Part shown: piece by piece, positions 42,927 through 49,908 of the stretch
Layout of the letters: every line of letters begins with the position of its first letter
Numbering within the stretch: the first letter of the stretch is position 1
Assembly: GCF_016908635.1 (NCBI RefSeq)
Contig: NZ_JAFBEG010000017.1
Span: 1 to 49,908, forward strand
Direction of reading: 5' to 3'
Source of the DNA: Sporohalobacter salinus
GTDB taxonomy: Bacteria > Bacillota > Halanaerobiia > Halobacteroidales > Acetohalobiaceae
DNA: 49,908 nucleotides
The notes under the pieces: generated by a model
What the model saw: only the letters and a program-made list of their open reading frames with translations
Database searches by the model: none
What the model was told of the DNA's origin: nothing
Made by a program: the position numbers and the translations under genes

Positions 42927-42962
42927 TTAATTCTAGGAAGTGAGCTCACTTCCTAGAATTAA
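42927..42962. repeat. 36-bp perfect palindrome between EIID and EIIA genes
   Basis: TTAATTCTAGGAAGTGAG pairs perfectly with its mirror. On the minus strand the sequence after it is AAAAATC, not T-rich, so it does not look like a terminator for the operon. It may be an mRNA processing or stability hairpin that sets subunit ratios. Confidence 0.7.
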
Positions 42963-42966
42963 TGAT

Positions 42967-43773
42967 TTATAACAAGCCAATATACTTACCTATTACTCCA
43001 ATACAAATTGTAATCCCAACTAATTTTAGCGGTGAATATCCTTTCTTAATTAGATAGTAAAGCAATAATGTATAACCAAGTGGAAGCATATTTGGTAAAA
43101 TCTTATCTAAAACTTCTTTTTGGACACTAATTTGATTACCCTCTACGTTAATATTTAAATTTAAGCTTAAGCTAATATAAGAAGCAATCAAACCACCAAT
43201 TACAGTAACTCCTAAAATTGAAGCTGCTCTAGAAATAGCTTTAGCACCAGCTTTCAATTTTTTCAAAGCATTAACCCCTGTATAATAGCCATAAAACATA
43301 CCGCCTATTCTTAATACAAAATGAACAGCATTAAACAATAAGAAAAAGACAATTGGCCCCGAAGCATTACCCTGTTTAGCTAATGAAACTCCAATTCCAG
43401 CAGTTATCGGTAATAAAGTCATCCATAACAAAGCATCTCCAATTCCACCTAAAGGCCCCATCAAAGCTACCTTAATACTACGAATCATTTGTGGATCTTC
43501 TTTTTGTTCTTCCATAGCAGCAATTATTCCTAAAACTGGAGTAATTAAAAATGGATGGGTATTAAAGAATTCTAAATGTCTTTTCATCGCTGCAGCTAAT
43601 TCATCTTTCTTCTTATGAACTTTTTTCAAAGCCGGCATTAAACTATATAACCATCCTCCAGCCTGCATTCTTTCATAGTTAAAAGAGGATTGTAAAAATA
43701 GAGAACGAAAAATCATTTTCCAGAGTTCAGTCTTAGTTATCTCCCCTTGCTCTTGTTGATTATTAGATGCCAT
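42967..43773 (-). CDS. PTS EIID, mannose family
   Basis: Membrane subunit EIID, about 268 residues after start correction (MASNNQQEQG). It has LFLQSSFNYERMQAGGWLYS, EFFNTHPFL, and GPLGGIGDALLWMTLLPI, conserved in EIID, and ends in a hydrophobic helix. The start at 43773 has GGAGG upstream; the longer frame to 43872 is not supported. It overlaps the end of the EIIC gene by 11 bases. Confidence 0.93.
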   Translation of the reverse strand: MASNNQQEQGEITKTELWKMIFRSLFLQSSFNYERMQAGGWLYSLMPALKKVHKKKDELAAAMKRHLEFFNTHPFLITPVLGIIAAMEEQKEDPQMIRSIKVALMGPLGGIGDALLWMTLLPITAGIGVSLAKQGNASGPIVFFLLFNAVHFVLRIGGMFYGYYTGVNALKKLKAGAKAISRAASILGVTVIGGLIASYISLSLNLNINVEGNQISVQKEVLDKILPNMLPLGYTLLLYYLIKKGYSPLKLVGITICIGVIGKYIGLL

Positions 43774-44533
43774 TAGTTTTTGCCTCCTTCTTTGGAGTCT
43801 GGTTATTGTCATTAGAATTATTTGAGTAATAGTCATACAAAGCAATTGCAACTCCAATAATAGCCGTTCCAACTAAAGTAAGATCAAAATAAGTTACTAC
43901 TACAAAACCTACTAATAAAAAGGCAACATATTCTTTCTTCAACATAATACTTAACAACATTGCAAAACCTAAGGCAGGCATCATCCCTCCAGCTACTGCC
44001 AAGCCATCAAGTAAAGTAGTAGGAATGATATCTACCATTGCCTTGGCTGCATCTGCTCCAAAATAAACAGGCAAAAAGGCAACCACAAAATTAAAGACAA
44101 ATAACACAACCATTCCTGATAAATTTAACATATCTGTTGCTTTATGCTTAGCTTCTGCTGCATATTCGTCTGCTTTATGCATCAGTGGAGAATAAGCAGT
44201 AAACAATAAAGTAATTGCACCTTGAGCAGCAACTGCAAATGGTACTGCTACACTAACTGCTGTTTTAGGGTCCTGACCTGATAAAATTGCAAACACTGTT
44301 CCAATAATTCCACCAATAACTACATTCGGCGGTTGAGCTCCAGCTAATGGAGCCATTCCCATCCAAACAAGTTCTAAAGTTGCTCCTGCTGCTAAACCTG
44401 TCTGAAAATCTCCTAAAATAAATCCTACAACTGGTCCAGTAATTATTGGTCGATGAATATGAAGTAAAATATTAAATTGATCAATTCCAGTTATCCCTGC
44501 CCATAAAGCTATTAAAAAGGCTTCTTGTAACAT
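43763..44533 (-). CDS. PTS EIIC, mannose family
   Basis: The 256-residue translocation channel of the sugar PTS, with about seven helices. Visible are IHRPIITGPVVGFILGDFQT, GATLELVWMGMAPLAGAQPP and NVVIGGIIGT, all typical of AgaW/ManY. Confidence 0.94.
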   Translation of the reverse strand: MLQEAFLIALWAGITGIDQFNILLHIHRPIITGPVVGFILGDFQTGLAAGATLELVWMGMAPLAGAQPPNVVIGGIIGTVFAILSGQDPKTAVSVAVPFAVAAQGAITLLFTAYSPLMHKADEYAAEAKHKATDMLNLSGMVVLFVFNFVVAFLPVYFGADAAKAMVDIIPTTLLDGLAVAGGMMPALGFAMLLSIMLKKEYVAFLLVGFVVVTYFDLTLVGTAIIGVAIALYDYYSNNSNDNNQTPKKEAKTNGI

Positions 44534-44548
44534 ATTTTCCCTCCTCTA

Positions 44549-45022
44549 TTAGATTAAAGCCATAATGTTTTTAGATTTTTCATCAGGAACTCTTTGTACC
44601 TCTGCTACAACACCTAGCTGGTCTAACTCCTTAAATGACTTTCGATCTTCATCATCAACAGAAACTGTGCTAGTTAACTGCTCTTTTCCATTCTCATAAT
44701 GCATATTTCCTATATTTACATGCTCTATAGGCACCCCTCCTTTAACTAGTTTTACAACATCTTGTGGGTTTTTAACTACTAAAACAATTTTCTGTTCTTC
44801 AGATGCCATATGGATCTTATCAATAGTTTCTTGGATAGTAAAATATCTGGTTTCTACTCCATCTGGAGCAGCCATATCCATCAAATCCTGCTGCATCTCA
44901 CTATCAGCTACTTTATCATTAGCTACTAAAATTAAATTTCCCCCAACATGATTAGTCCAAGTCACAGCAACTTGTCCATGAATTAATCTATTGTCTATTC
45001 TAGTTAGTAAAATGTTAGCCAT
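44549..45022 (-). CDS. PTS EIIB, mannose family
   Basis: The 157-residue cytoplasmic EIIB. The phosphorylation site is His15 in RIDNRLIHGQVAVTW, followed by ILVANDKVADSEMQQDLMDM and GNMHYENGKEQLT. It transfers phosphate to the incoming sugar. Confidence 0.95.
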   Translation of the reverse strand: MANILLTRIDNRLIHGQVAVTWTNHVGGNLILVANDKVADSEMQQDLMDMAAPDGVETRYFTIQETIDKIHMASEEQKIVLVVKNPQDVVKLVKGGVPIEHVNIGNMHYENGKEQLTSTVSVDDEDRKSFKELDQLGVVAEVQRVPDEKSKNIMALI

Positions 45023-45052
45023 TATAATTCCTCCTCAAATTTTTAGTTAGTA

Positions 45053-46222
45053 TTAATTCCAAGGATAAATCTTAACTCCCTTAACAACCCTATTCACTGA
45101 ACCATCAGGCACTGGATTATCAGGGGTAATCCCTAATTGAATTGATTTAAACAAGGCTAGCATTTGAGCATTTAAAATATAAGGGAAGGCTAAATAAACA
45201 TCTGCTAATTCTCCCTTGTTTTGATCATTTAAAGATATAAATAAGTCTACTAGTTCTTCTATCTCATCATCCTGATACTCAGAAATAGCAATAATTTTCT
45301 GTTCTCCTGATTCTGCTACCATTTCTTTTACTAGATCAGTTTCATACTTTCTAGTATAGGGATCATTTGATAAATAATTAATCACTACTGTTTGATCATT
45401 AATCACTGATTTTGGCCCATGGCGGAAACCTAGAGCAGAATTATAACTGCTCATCACTTTTCCTCGAGTTAATTCTAACATTTTTAAAGCCGCTTCTGTT
45501 GCTAAGCCCTTTAGTGGAGAAGATCCTAAATATATTAAACGGTTAAAGTCATAATTAGTTATTTCTTTTAGTATATCTACATTATTTTCTAGTACTTTTT
45601 CTCCTAAATTAACAATTTTCTTTATATTTTTCTTACTTTGCTCTAAACTATCTAAATTGAAAATAAGAAGAGAGCTTAATAACATAGTTGTAAAACTTCC
45701 AGTCATTGCAAAGCCTTTATCATGAGCATCTTTTGGCATAAATACCACTAAATTTTTATCATTATCAATATTCTCTTTAGCCAAATCTCCTTCGCGATTA
45801 CAAGTTAATATTATTTGATATAAATCATCAACTATTTTTTCTGCTAATCTAATAGTTGCTAAGCTTTCTGGGCTATTTCCTGATCTGGCACATGAAATTA
45901 ATAAAGTAGGCTCTTTTTTATGCAAATAATCTTTAGGATTACTAACTATATCTGTGGTAGCAATCGACTCTACTTTAACTGGTAGTTTTTTATCTAAATA
46001 AGGAGCAGCTGTATCTCCTACAAAAGCTGAAGTTCCAGCTCCAGTAAAAATAATTCTAGCTTGAGAAAGATTAGAAATTTTAGTTATAAACTTATTAATC
46101 TTAGCTTTATTATCTTTTATAATCTCTACTGTTTCTTGCCACAAACGCGGCTGCTGTTTGATCTCTTTAGCAGTATGATTAGCATTTATTTCTTTTAATT
46201 TTTGATTTTGATAACCAAACAT
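45053..46222 (-). CDS. agaS: AgaS-type SIS-domain aminosugar deaminase/isomerase
   Basis: About 389 residues with two SIS domains. It has RIIFTGAGTSAFVGDTAAPY, ISCARSGNSPESLATIRLAE, and MLELTRGKVMSSYNSALGFR, HGPKSVIND. AgaS converts galactosamine-6-P to tagatose-6-P. The ATG 46222 follows AAGGAGG; a longer in-frame extension to 46252 has no site. First structural gene of the amino-sugar operon, behind a TGGTACGTACCA operator. Confidence 0.93.
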   Translation of the reverse strand: MFGYQNQKLKEINANHTAKEIKQQPRLWQETVEIIKDNKAKINKFITKISNLSQARIIFTGAGTSAFVGDTAAPYLDKKLPVKVESIATTDIVSNPKDYLHKKEPTLLISCARSGNSPESLATIRLAEKIVDDLYQIILTCNREGDLAKENIDNDKNLVVFMPKDAHDKGFAMTGSFTTMLLSSLLIFNLDSLEQSKKNIKKIVNLGEKVLENNVDILKEITNYDFNRLIYLGSSPLKGLATEAALKMLELTRGKVMSSYNSALGFRHGPKSVINDQTVVINYLSNDPYTRKYETDLVKEMVAESGEQKIIAISEYQDDEIEELVDLFISLNDQNKGELADVYLAFPYILNAQMLALFKSIQLGITPDNPVPDGSVNRVVKGVKIYPWN

Positions 46223-46261
46223 AATTATAACCTCCTTGTGTTTTAACATCATGTCATCATG

Positions 46262-46273
46262 TGGTACGTACCA
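46262..46273 (-). promoter_or_regulatory. GntR operator before agaS
   Basis: TGGTACGTACCA, a perfect 12-bp palindrome, 40 bases upstream of agaS. The same core lies before the regulator gene (47113-47123). TGGT-n4-ACCA fits NagR/YvoA-type boxes. Confidence 0.8.
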
Positions 46274-46298
46274 TTTTACTAAAAGATTAATATCATGT

Positions 46299-47036
46299 TT
46301 ATTTTTCTAATAAAACATGATATTTGAATTTATCTCCTCTAGCAATACCAACTGTATATTCAATAACTTCATTATTTTCATAAGTAATTCGCTTTAATCT
46401 CATACTAGGAATTCCAGGATCAATATTTAAATGCTCAGCCTCTTCTTGCTTCGCAGCAACAGGTTGAAAAATCTCTTCTGCCTGGCTAAATGAAACATTA
46501 AATCTATTCATAAATATATCATACATTGCATTATTCTCTAAATCTTCTTTTGTAATACCTGGAAATCTATCATAAGGTAAATAACTAGTTTCCAACATCA
46601 TCGGTTCTCCATCAGCCAATCTCAATCTAGTAAATTGATATAATTTAACTCCAATATCAAGGTCCATTTTCCTAGCTAATTTTTTATTACTATTTATCTT
46701 TTTAAATTCAATAACTTTTGAAGTAGGCTCTTTCCCTATTTTTTTCATCTCTTCTGTGAAACTATAAAACTCTAATAAATCTTGTTTAAACTTCTCTGGT
46801 GATACAAAAGTTCCTTTACCATGCTGCTTATATATATATCCTTCTTTTTCTAATTCTTGAATCGCTTGTCGTACTGTAGCTCGACTAATATCATACTTCT
46901 CGCATAAATTTCTTTCAGACGGCAGCTTATCATCAGGCTGCAATTTATCAGACTCAATCTTCTCTATAATTATATCCATAAGTTGATAGTACAATGGAAT
47001 TCTGCTATTCTTATCGATTTTTTGTTTAGATTTCAT
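46299..47036 (-). CDS. GntR/HutC-family regulator of amino-sugar use (NagR/AgaR-like)
   Basis: A 245-residue repressor. The N-terminal winged helix reads RIPLYYQLMDIIIEKIESDK, LPSERNLCEKYDISRATVRQ, AIQELEKEGYIYKQHGKGTF. A UTRA effector domain follows (FEFSQAEEIFQPVAAKQEEA-like, PSMRLKRITYEN). It should sense an amino-sugar phosphate and bind the TGGTACGTACC palindromes before itself and agaS. The ATG has an AGGAGG some 16 bases away, longer than usual. Confidence 0.92.
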   Translation of the reverse strand: MKSKQKIDKNSRIPLYYQLMDIIIEKIESDKLQPDDKLPSERNLCEKYDISRATVRQAIQELEKEGYIYKQHGKGTFVSPEKFKQDLLEFYSFTEEMKKIGKEPTSKVIEFKKINSNKKLARKMDLDIGVKLYQFTRLRLADGEPMMLETSYLPYDRFPGITKEDLENNAMYDIFMNRFNVSFSQAEEIFQPVAAKQEEAEHLNIDPGIPSMRLKRITYENNEVIEYTVGIARGDKFKYHVLLEK

Positions 47037-47112
47037 TTATTTAAATCAATATCCTCCTTAGGCTTACTAAGTTATCTGGGCTATTGCTATGTGTCATATG
47101 TTATGTGGTATG

Positions 47113-47164
47113 TGGTACGTACCTCTTTTAATTTAAATATATCATCATTTTATAAATTCGTCAA
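47113..47164 (-). promoter_or_regulatory. Regulator promoter with operator
   Basis: On the minus strand: TTGACG (47159-47164), a 17-base spacer, and TATATT (47136-47141). The GGTACGTACC palindrome (47114-47123) sits just downstream, near the expected transcription start, which fits autorepression. Confidence 0.75.
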
Positions 47165-47248
47165 GAAAAAGGAAGACTCTTTCCTTTTTTTATTTTAAAT
47201 TATCCTATAGTAATTTTACACTAGAACATAAAAACAATAAAATTTATA

Positions 47249-47280
47249 TAGTCCCCTTCAATGATCATTAAAGGGGACTA
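47249..47280 (-). terminator. Terminator of the CoA-disulfide reductase gene
   Basis: A hairpin of TAGTCCCCTT with AAGGGGACTA and an inner AATG/CATT, followed on the minus strand by an AT-rich tail (TATAAATTTTATT). Confidence 0.8.
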
Positions 47281-47293
47281 AGAAAAAAGGTAA

Positions 47294-49789
47294 TTAAATA
47301 AACAAATTCATATTAGATTGATCTGCAGAGTTTAAGAAAGTAGCTACACCGCCAACTTCTACTCCATCGATTAACTCTTCTTTTTGAATTCCCATGACAT
47401 CCATGGACATCTGACAAGCAACTATATTAACTCCATTTTCTTGAGCTTGTTTCATTAATTCTTCTAAAGAGTCAACTCCCTTATCCTTCATTACTTTTCT
47501 AATCATCTTTGGCCCCATACCAAACATATTCATATTTGATAGCGGTAACTCTTCACTACCCTGGGGCATCATCTTACCAAACATCTTATCCATCATTCCT
47601 TTTTCTACATTAACATCTTGCTTCTTCCGCAAAACATTAAGTCCCCAGAAAGTAAAGAATAAGGTTACATCTTTACCCATTGAAGCAGCACCATTAGCTA
47701 TGATAAAGGAAGCAATTGCTTTATCCAAGTCACCACTAAAGACAACCATTGTCGTACCATTTTTAGTTGGAGCATTTGTATTAGCAAGTGGTTCCTTTAC
47801 TTGCCCTTTCTTTATTTCAGCAGTAAACTTATTATCTTCACTATCAGTAGTTAATAAGGTATTACCTGTGCTTTGACACCAAGCTTCAATATCAGAAGTA
47901 AAACCAGGATCAGTAGCCGTAACTTCAAGCACATCGCCATCACTTAACTCTTCTATTTTTTCAGCCACTTGCATAATTGGTCCCGGGCATTGTAATCCAC
48001 AAGCATCAAGCTCAACCCTCTCTCCTGTTCCAGTAGCTTTTTCAATTTCTTCCTCGGCATGTTGACCTTCCTCTGGATTAGAAATACTAGCTAGCTTCTC
48101 TTCTTCAGGTGTTGTCGCAGTATCAACAATTTCTTCCTTGTCCTTCTGCACTGCGCTGTATAACTTATAACCACCAGCTAAATTCTTAACATTTTTAAAG
48201 CCATTCTGCATTAAAATTCTAGCTCCAATGTAACCTCGCAATCCTACAGCACAATAAATAATTATCTCCCTATTTTTATCTAATTCATCTAATCTATCCC
48301 TTAAACTATTTAATGGAATATTAATAGAACCTTCTATTGTTCCTAACTGAACTTCTACTTCCTCTCTAACATCTAATAAAATAACATCATTATCTAAATC
48401 CTCAATTTCATTCCAGTGAATAACATCTACTTTATTATTTAAAATATTACCAGCAGCAAAACCAGCCATATTAACTGGATCTTTCGCTGAACCAAATGGA
48501 GGAGCATAAGCTAAATCTAAGTCCTGTAAATCAAAAACAGTCTTCTCAAATCTAATTGCAGTAGCTAGTACATCAATTCGTTTATCTACTCCATCATAAC
48601 CTACAATTTGAGCCCCTAATAACTTACCTTCATCAGGAGTAAATAAAATCTTAATAGTCATTGGAACTGCTCCAGGATAGTAGCCAGCATGATTCTTCTT
48701 ATTAATATAAGTTACTTCATAATCTATATCTGCTTCTTTAAGCTGTTTTTCATTATTCCCAGTTCCAGCAATCGTTAAATCAAAGACCTTAGCAATGGCA
48801 GTCCCTTGACTTCCTTGAAACTTCTCTAAATTTCCTGTTAAATTATTAGCTACAATTCTTCCTTGCTTATTAGCCGGACCAGCTAAAGGAATATGAGCTG
48901 GCTTGCCAGTTACAGCATCAGTAACTTCAATTGCATCTCCAACAGCATAAATATCAGGATCAGAAGTCTGCAAATAATCATTAACCTTGATTCCACCAGT
49001 CTCACCAATTTCTAGACCAGCATCCTTAGCCAATTCAGTACTAGGACTAACTCCAGCAGACATAATAACTAAATCAGTACTCAACTCTTCGCCATTTCCT
49101 AAACTAACTTTCTTCTTTTCCTTTTGATCAGCAAAACCAGCTACTCCATTATCTAAATAAAGATCAATTCCTTTCATTCTTAAATGATTATGCACATGAG
49201 CAGCCATTTCTCTATCAATTGGCCCTAATACTTGGGGAGCTAACTCTACTAAAGAAACATCAAGTCCTCGTTCATGTAAGTTTTCAGCCATTTCTACACC
49301 AATATATCCACCACCAACTACTACAGCACTCTCTGGCTCTTTTTGATCAACATATCCCTTAATTTCATCAACATCCGGAATATTTCTTAGAGTAAAAATC
49401 CTGTCACCATTAATCCCTGGTACTGGTGGATTAATTGGTTCAGCTCCTGGAGATAAAACAACATAATCATAAGTTTCGCGATAAGTTTCACAAGAATTCA
49501 AATCTTTAACTTCTAATTCTTTATTATTTCGATCAATCCCTACCACTTCATTCTTAATCCGTACATCAATATTAAATCTAGCTTCCATAGCTTCAGGGGT
49601 CTGTACTAATAATTTCTCTCGCTGCTCAATCACTTCACCAATATGATAAGGTAATCCACAATTAGCAAAAGAAATATGTTCCCCTCTTTCAAAAATAATT
49701 ATTTCTGCTTCTTCATCCATACGTCGCAACCTGGCTGCTGTACTAGCTCCTCCAGCTACACCACCAATAATTAGAACTTTATTTCCCAT
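47294..49789 (-). CDS. CoA-disulfide/polysulfide reductase fused to rhodanese, TusA and DsrE2 domains
   Basis: An 831-residue, four-domain sulfur enzyme. Residues about 1-445 are a pyridine-nucleotide disulfide reductase: FAD motif VLIIGGVAGGASTAAR, redox Cys43 in SFANCGLPYHIG, NAD motif VVVGGGYIGVEMAENL, and YAPPFGSAKDPVN. A rhodanese follows with Cys513 in IIYCAVGLRGYIG. Next is TusA (DACGLQCPGP, Cys601), then a DsrE2-like domain from about 680 (VVFSGDLDKAIASFIIANGA, VACQMSMDVMG). It probably reduces persulfides or polysulfide with NAD(P)H and hands sulfane sulfur along the domains. AGGAGG precedes the ATG; its upstream region is the terminal repeat. Confidence 0.93.
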   Translation of the reverse strand: MGNKVLIIGGVAGGASTAARLRRMDEEAEIIIFERGEHISFANCGLPYHIGEVIEQREKLLVQTPEAMEARFNIDVRIKNEVVGIDRNNKELEVKDLNSCETYRETYDYVVLSPGAEPINPPVPGINGDRIFTLRNIPDVDEIKGYVDQKEPESAVVVGGGYIGVEMAENLHERGLDVSLVELAPQVLGPIDREMAAHVHNHLRMKGIDLYLDNGVAGFADQKEKKKVSLGNGEELSTDLVIMSAGVSPSTELAKDAGLEIGETGGIKVNDYLQTSDPDIYAVGDAIEVTDAVTGKPAHIPLAGPANKQGRIVANNLTGNLEKFQGSQGTAIAKVFDLTIAGTGNNEKQLKEADIDYEVTYINKKNHAGYYPGAVPMTIKILFTPDEGKLLGAQIVGYDGVDKRIDVLATAIRFEKTVFDLQDLDLAYAPPFGSAKDPVNMAGFAAGNILNNKVDVIHWNEIEDLDNDVILLDVREEVEVQLGTIEGSINIPLNSLRDRLDELDKNREIIIYCAVGLRGYIGARILMQNGFKNVKNLAGGYKLYSAVQKDKEEIVDTATTPEEEKLASISNPEEGQHAEEEIEKATGTGERVELDACGLQCPGPIMQVAEKIEELSDGDVLEVTATDPGFTSDIEAWCQSTGNTLLTTDSEDNKFTAEIKKGQVKEPLANTNAPTKNGTTMVVFSGDLDKAIASFIIANGAASMGKDVTLFFTFWGLNVLRKKQDVNVEKGMMDKMFGKMMPQGSEELPLSNMNMFGMGPKMIRKVMKDKGVDSLEELMKQAQENGVNIVACQMSMDVMGIQKEELIDGVEVGGVATFLNSADQSNMNLFI

Positions 49790-49814
49790 ATCTATTCCTC
49801 CTTTTAATTTTTAA

Positions 49815-49907
49815 AGTTCTGTTAAGTTATATGAAACTTGAACCCCTCTCCTTCCTAGGAGTATAATAGTTTTAACCCACTAAAACATAACTACAAAGAA
49901 AGGAGAG
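49815..49907 (-). repeat. 93-bp inverted terminal repeat, right copy (promoter region)
   Basis: Exact reverse complement of bases 1-93. It lies 25 bases upstream of the CoA-disulfide reductase start and should hold its promoter. In this copy the outer dyad is one base longer (CCTCTCCTT with AAGGAGAGG). Confidence 0.85.
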
Positions 49908-49908
49908 G

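Noticed and set aside
1-49908. Terminal inverted repeats as ends of a linear replicon or a giant transposon
   Set aside because: The repeats are ordinary upstream regions of genes, the content is core metabolism, and no replication, recombinase or transposase gene is present.

Overview
This 49.9 kb window is AT-rich (visibly about two-thirds A+T). Genes are dense, Shine-Dalgarno sites are strong (AGGAGG type), intrinsic terminators are common, and almost all genes lie on the minus strand. Gene content points to an anaerobic, low-GC Firmicute that nevertheless has an outer membrane (RND pump plus TolC-type channel). It carries [FeFe]-hydrogenases with the maturase HydE, arsenic-resistance genes, a mannose-family PTS, a TPP riboswitch, and hemerythrin chemotaxis. 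A diderm anaerobe of the Halanaerobiales/Halobacteroidaceae type is my inference; no rRNA or other marker in the window proves it. I see no tRNA, rRNA, CRISPR array, phage or transposase gene.

Layout. 1-93: a 93-bp sequence repeated perfectly, in inverted orientation, at 49815-49907; it is the upstream region of two different genes. 119-259: a ferredoxin-like mini-protein that has lost two cluster cysteines. 402-3832: MscS channel, a small exported peptide, an AcoR-GAF/LuxR regulator and a QueG-like Fe-S reductase. 4026-11463: an efflux system (RND pump, membrane-fusion lipoprotein, and a TolC protein fused to a solute-binding domain) facing a MarR gene, with twin operators between them. 11515-13280: DUF2325, DUF3793 and flavodoxin genes; the flavodoxin pair lies behind Fur-type boxes. 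13473-15539: a self-regulated marR-MATE operon. 15614-17552: an orphan 70-residue protein and a hemerythrin-tailed chemoreceptor. 17894-19518: an ArsR regulator, an ArsP-like permease and a thiol-redox protein. 19765-22210: an arsR-phosphoesterase-acr3 operon in which acr3 is frameshifted, plus a relic of arsM.

22444-28730: hydE, then an operon of two 2Fe-2S thioredoxin-like proteins, a sensory PAS-hydrogenase, a SpoIIE-type PP2C phosphatase and a second [FeFe]-hydrogenase. This looks like an H2- or redox-sensing signalling module next to a catalytic partner. 28923-30939: a YeiH-type transporter divergent from a LysR regulator. 30962-34757: thiD-thiE-thiM-thiC under a TPP riboswitch with a terminator. 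34867-37383: an AcnB-type aconitase.

37612-47036: an amino-sugar (GalNAc/GlcNAc) cluster with a GntR regulator, AgaS, mannose-family PTS EIIB/C/D/A, NagA, a HAD phosphatase, a class II aldolase, a PfkB kinase, HPr and NagB. Palindromic TGGTACGTACC operators lie before both the regulator gene and agaS. Together these genes would import and phosphorylate the sugar, deacetylate and deaminate it, then phosphorylate and cleave it to triose phosphates. 47294-49789: a four-domain CoA-disulfide/polysulfide reductase (flavoprotein, rhodanese, TusA, DsrE2), transcribed from the second copy of the terminal repeat.
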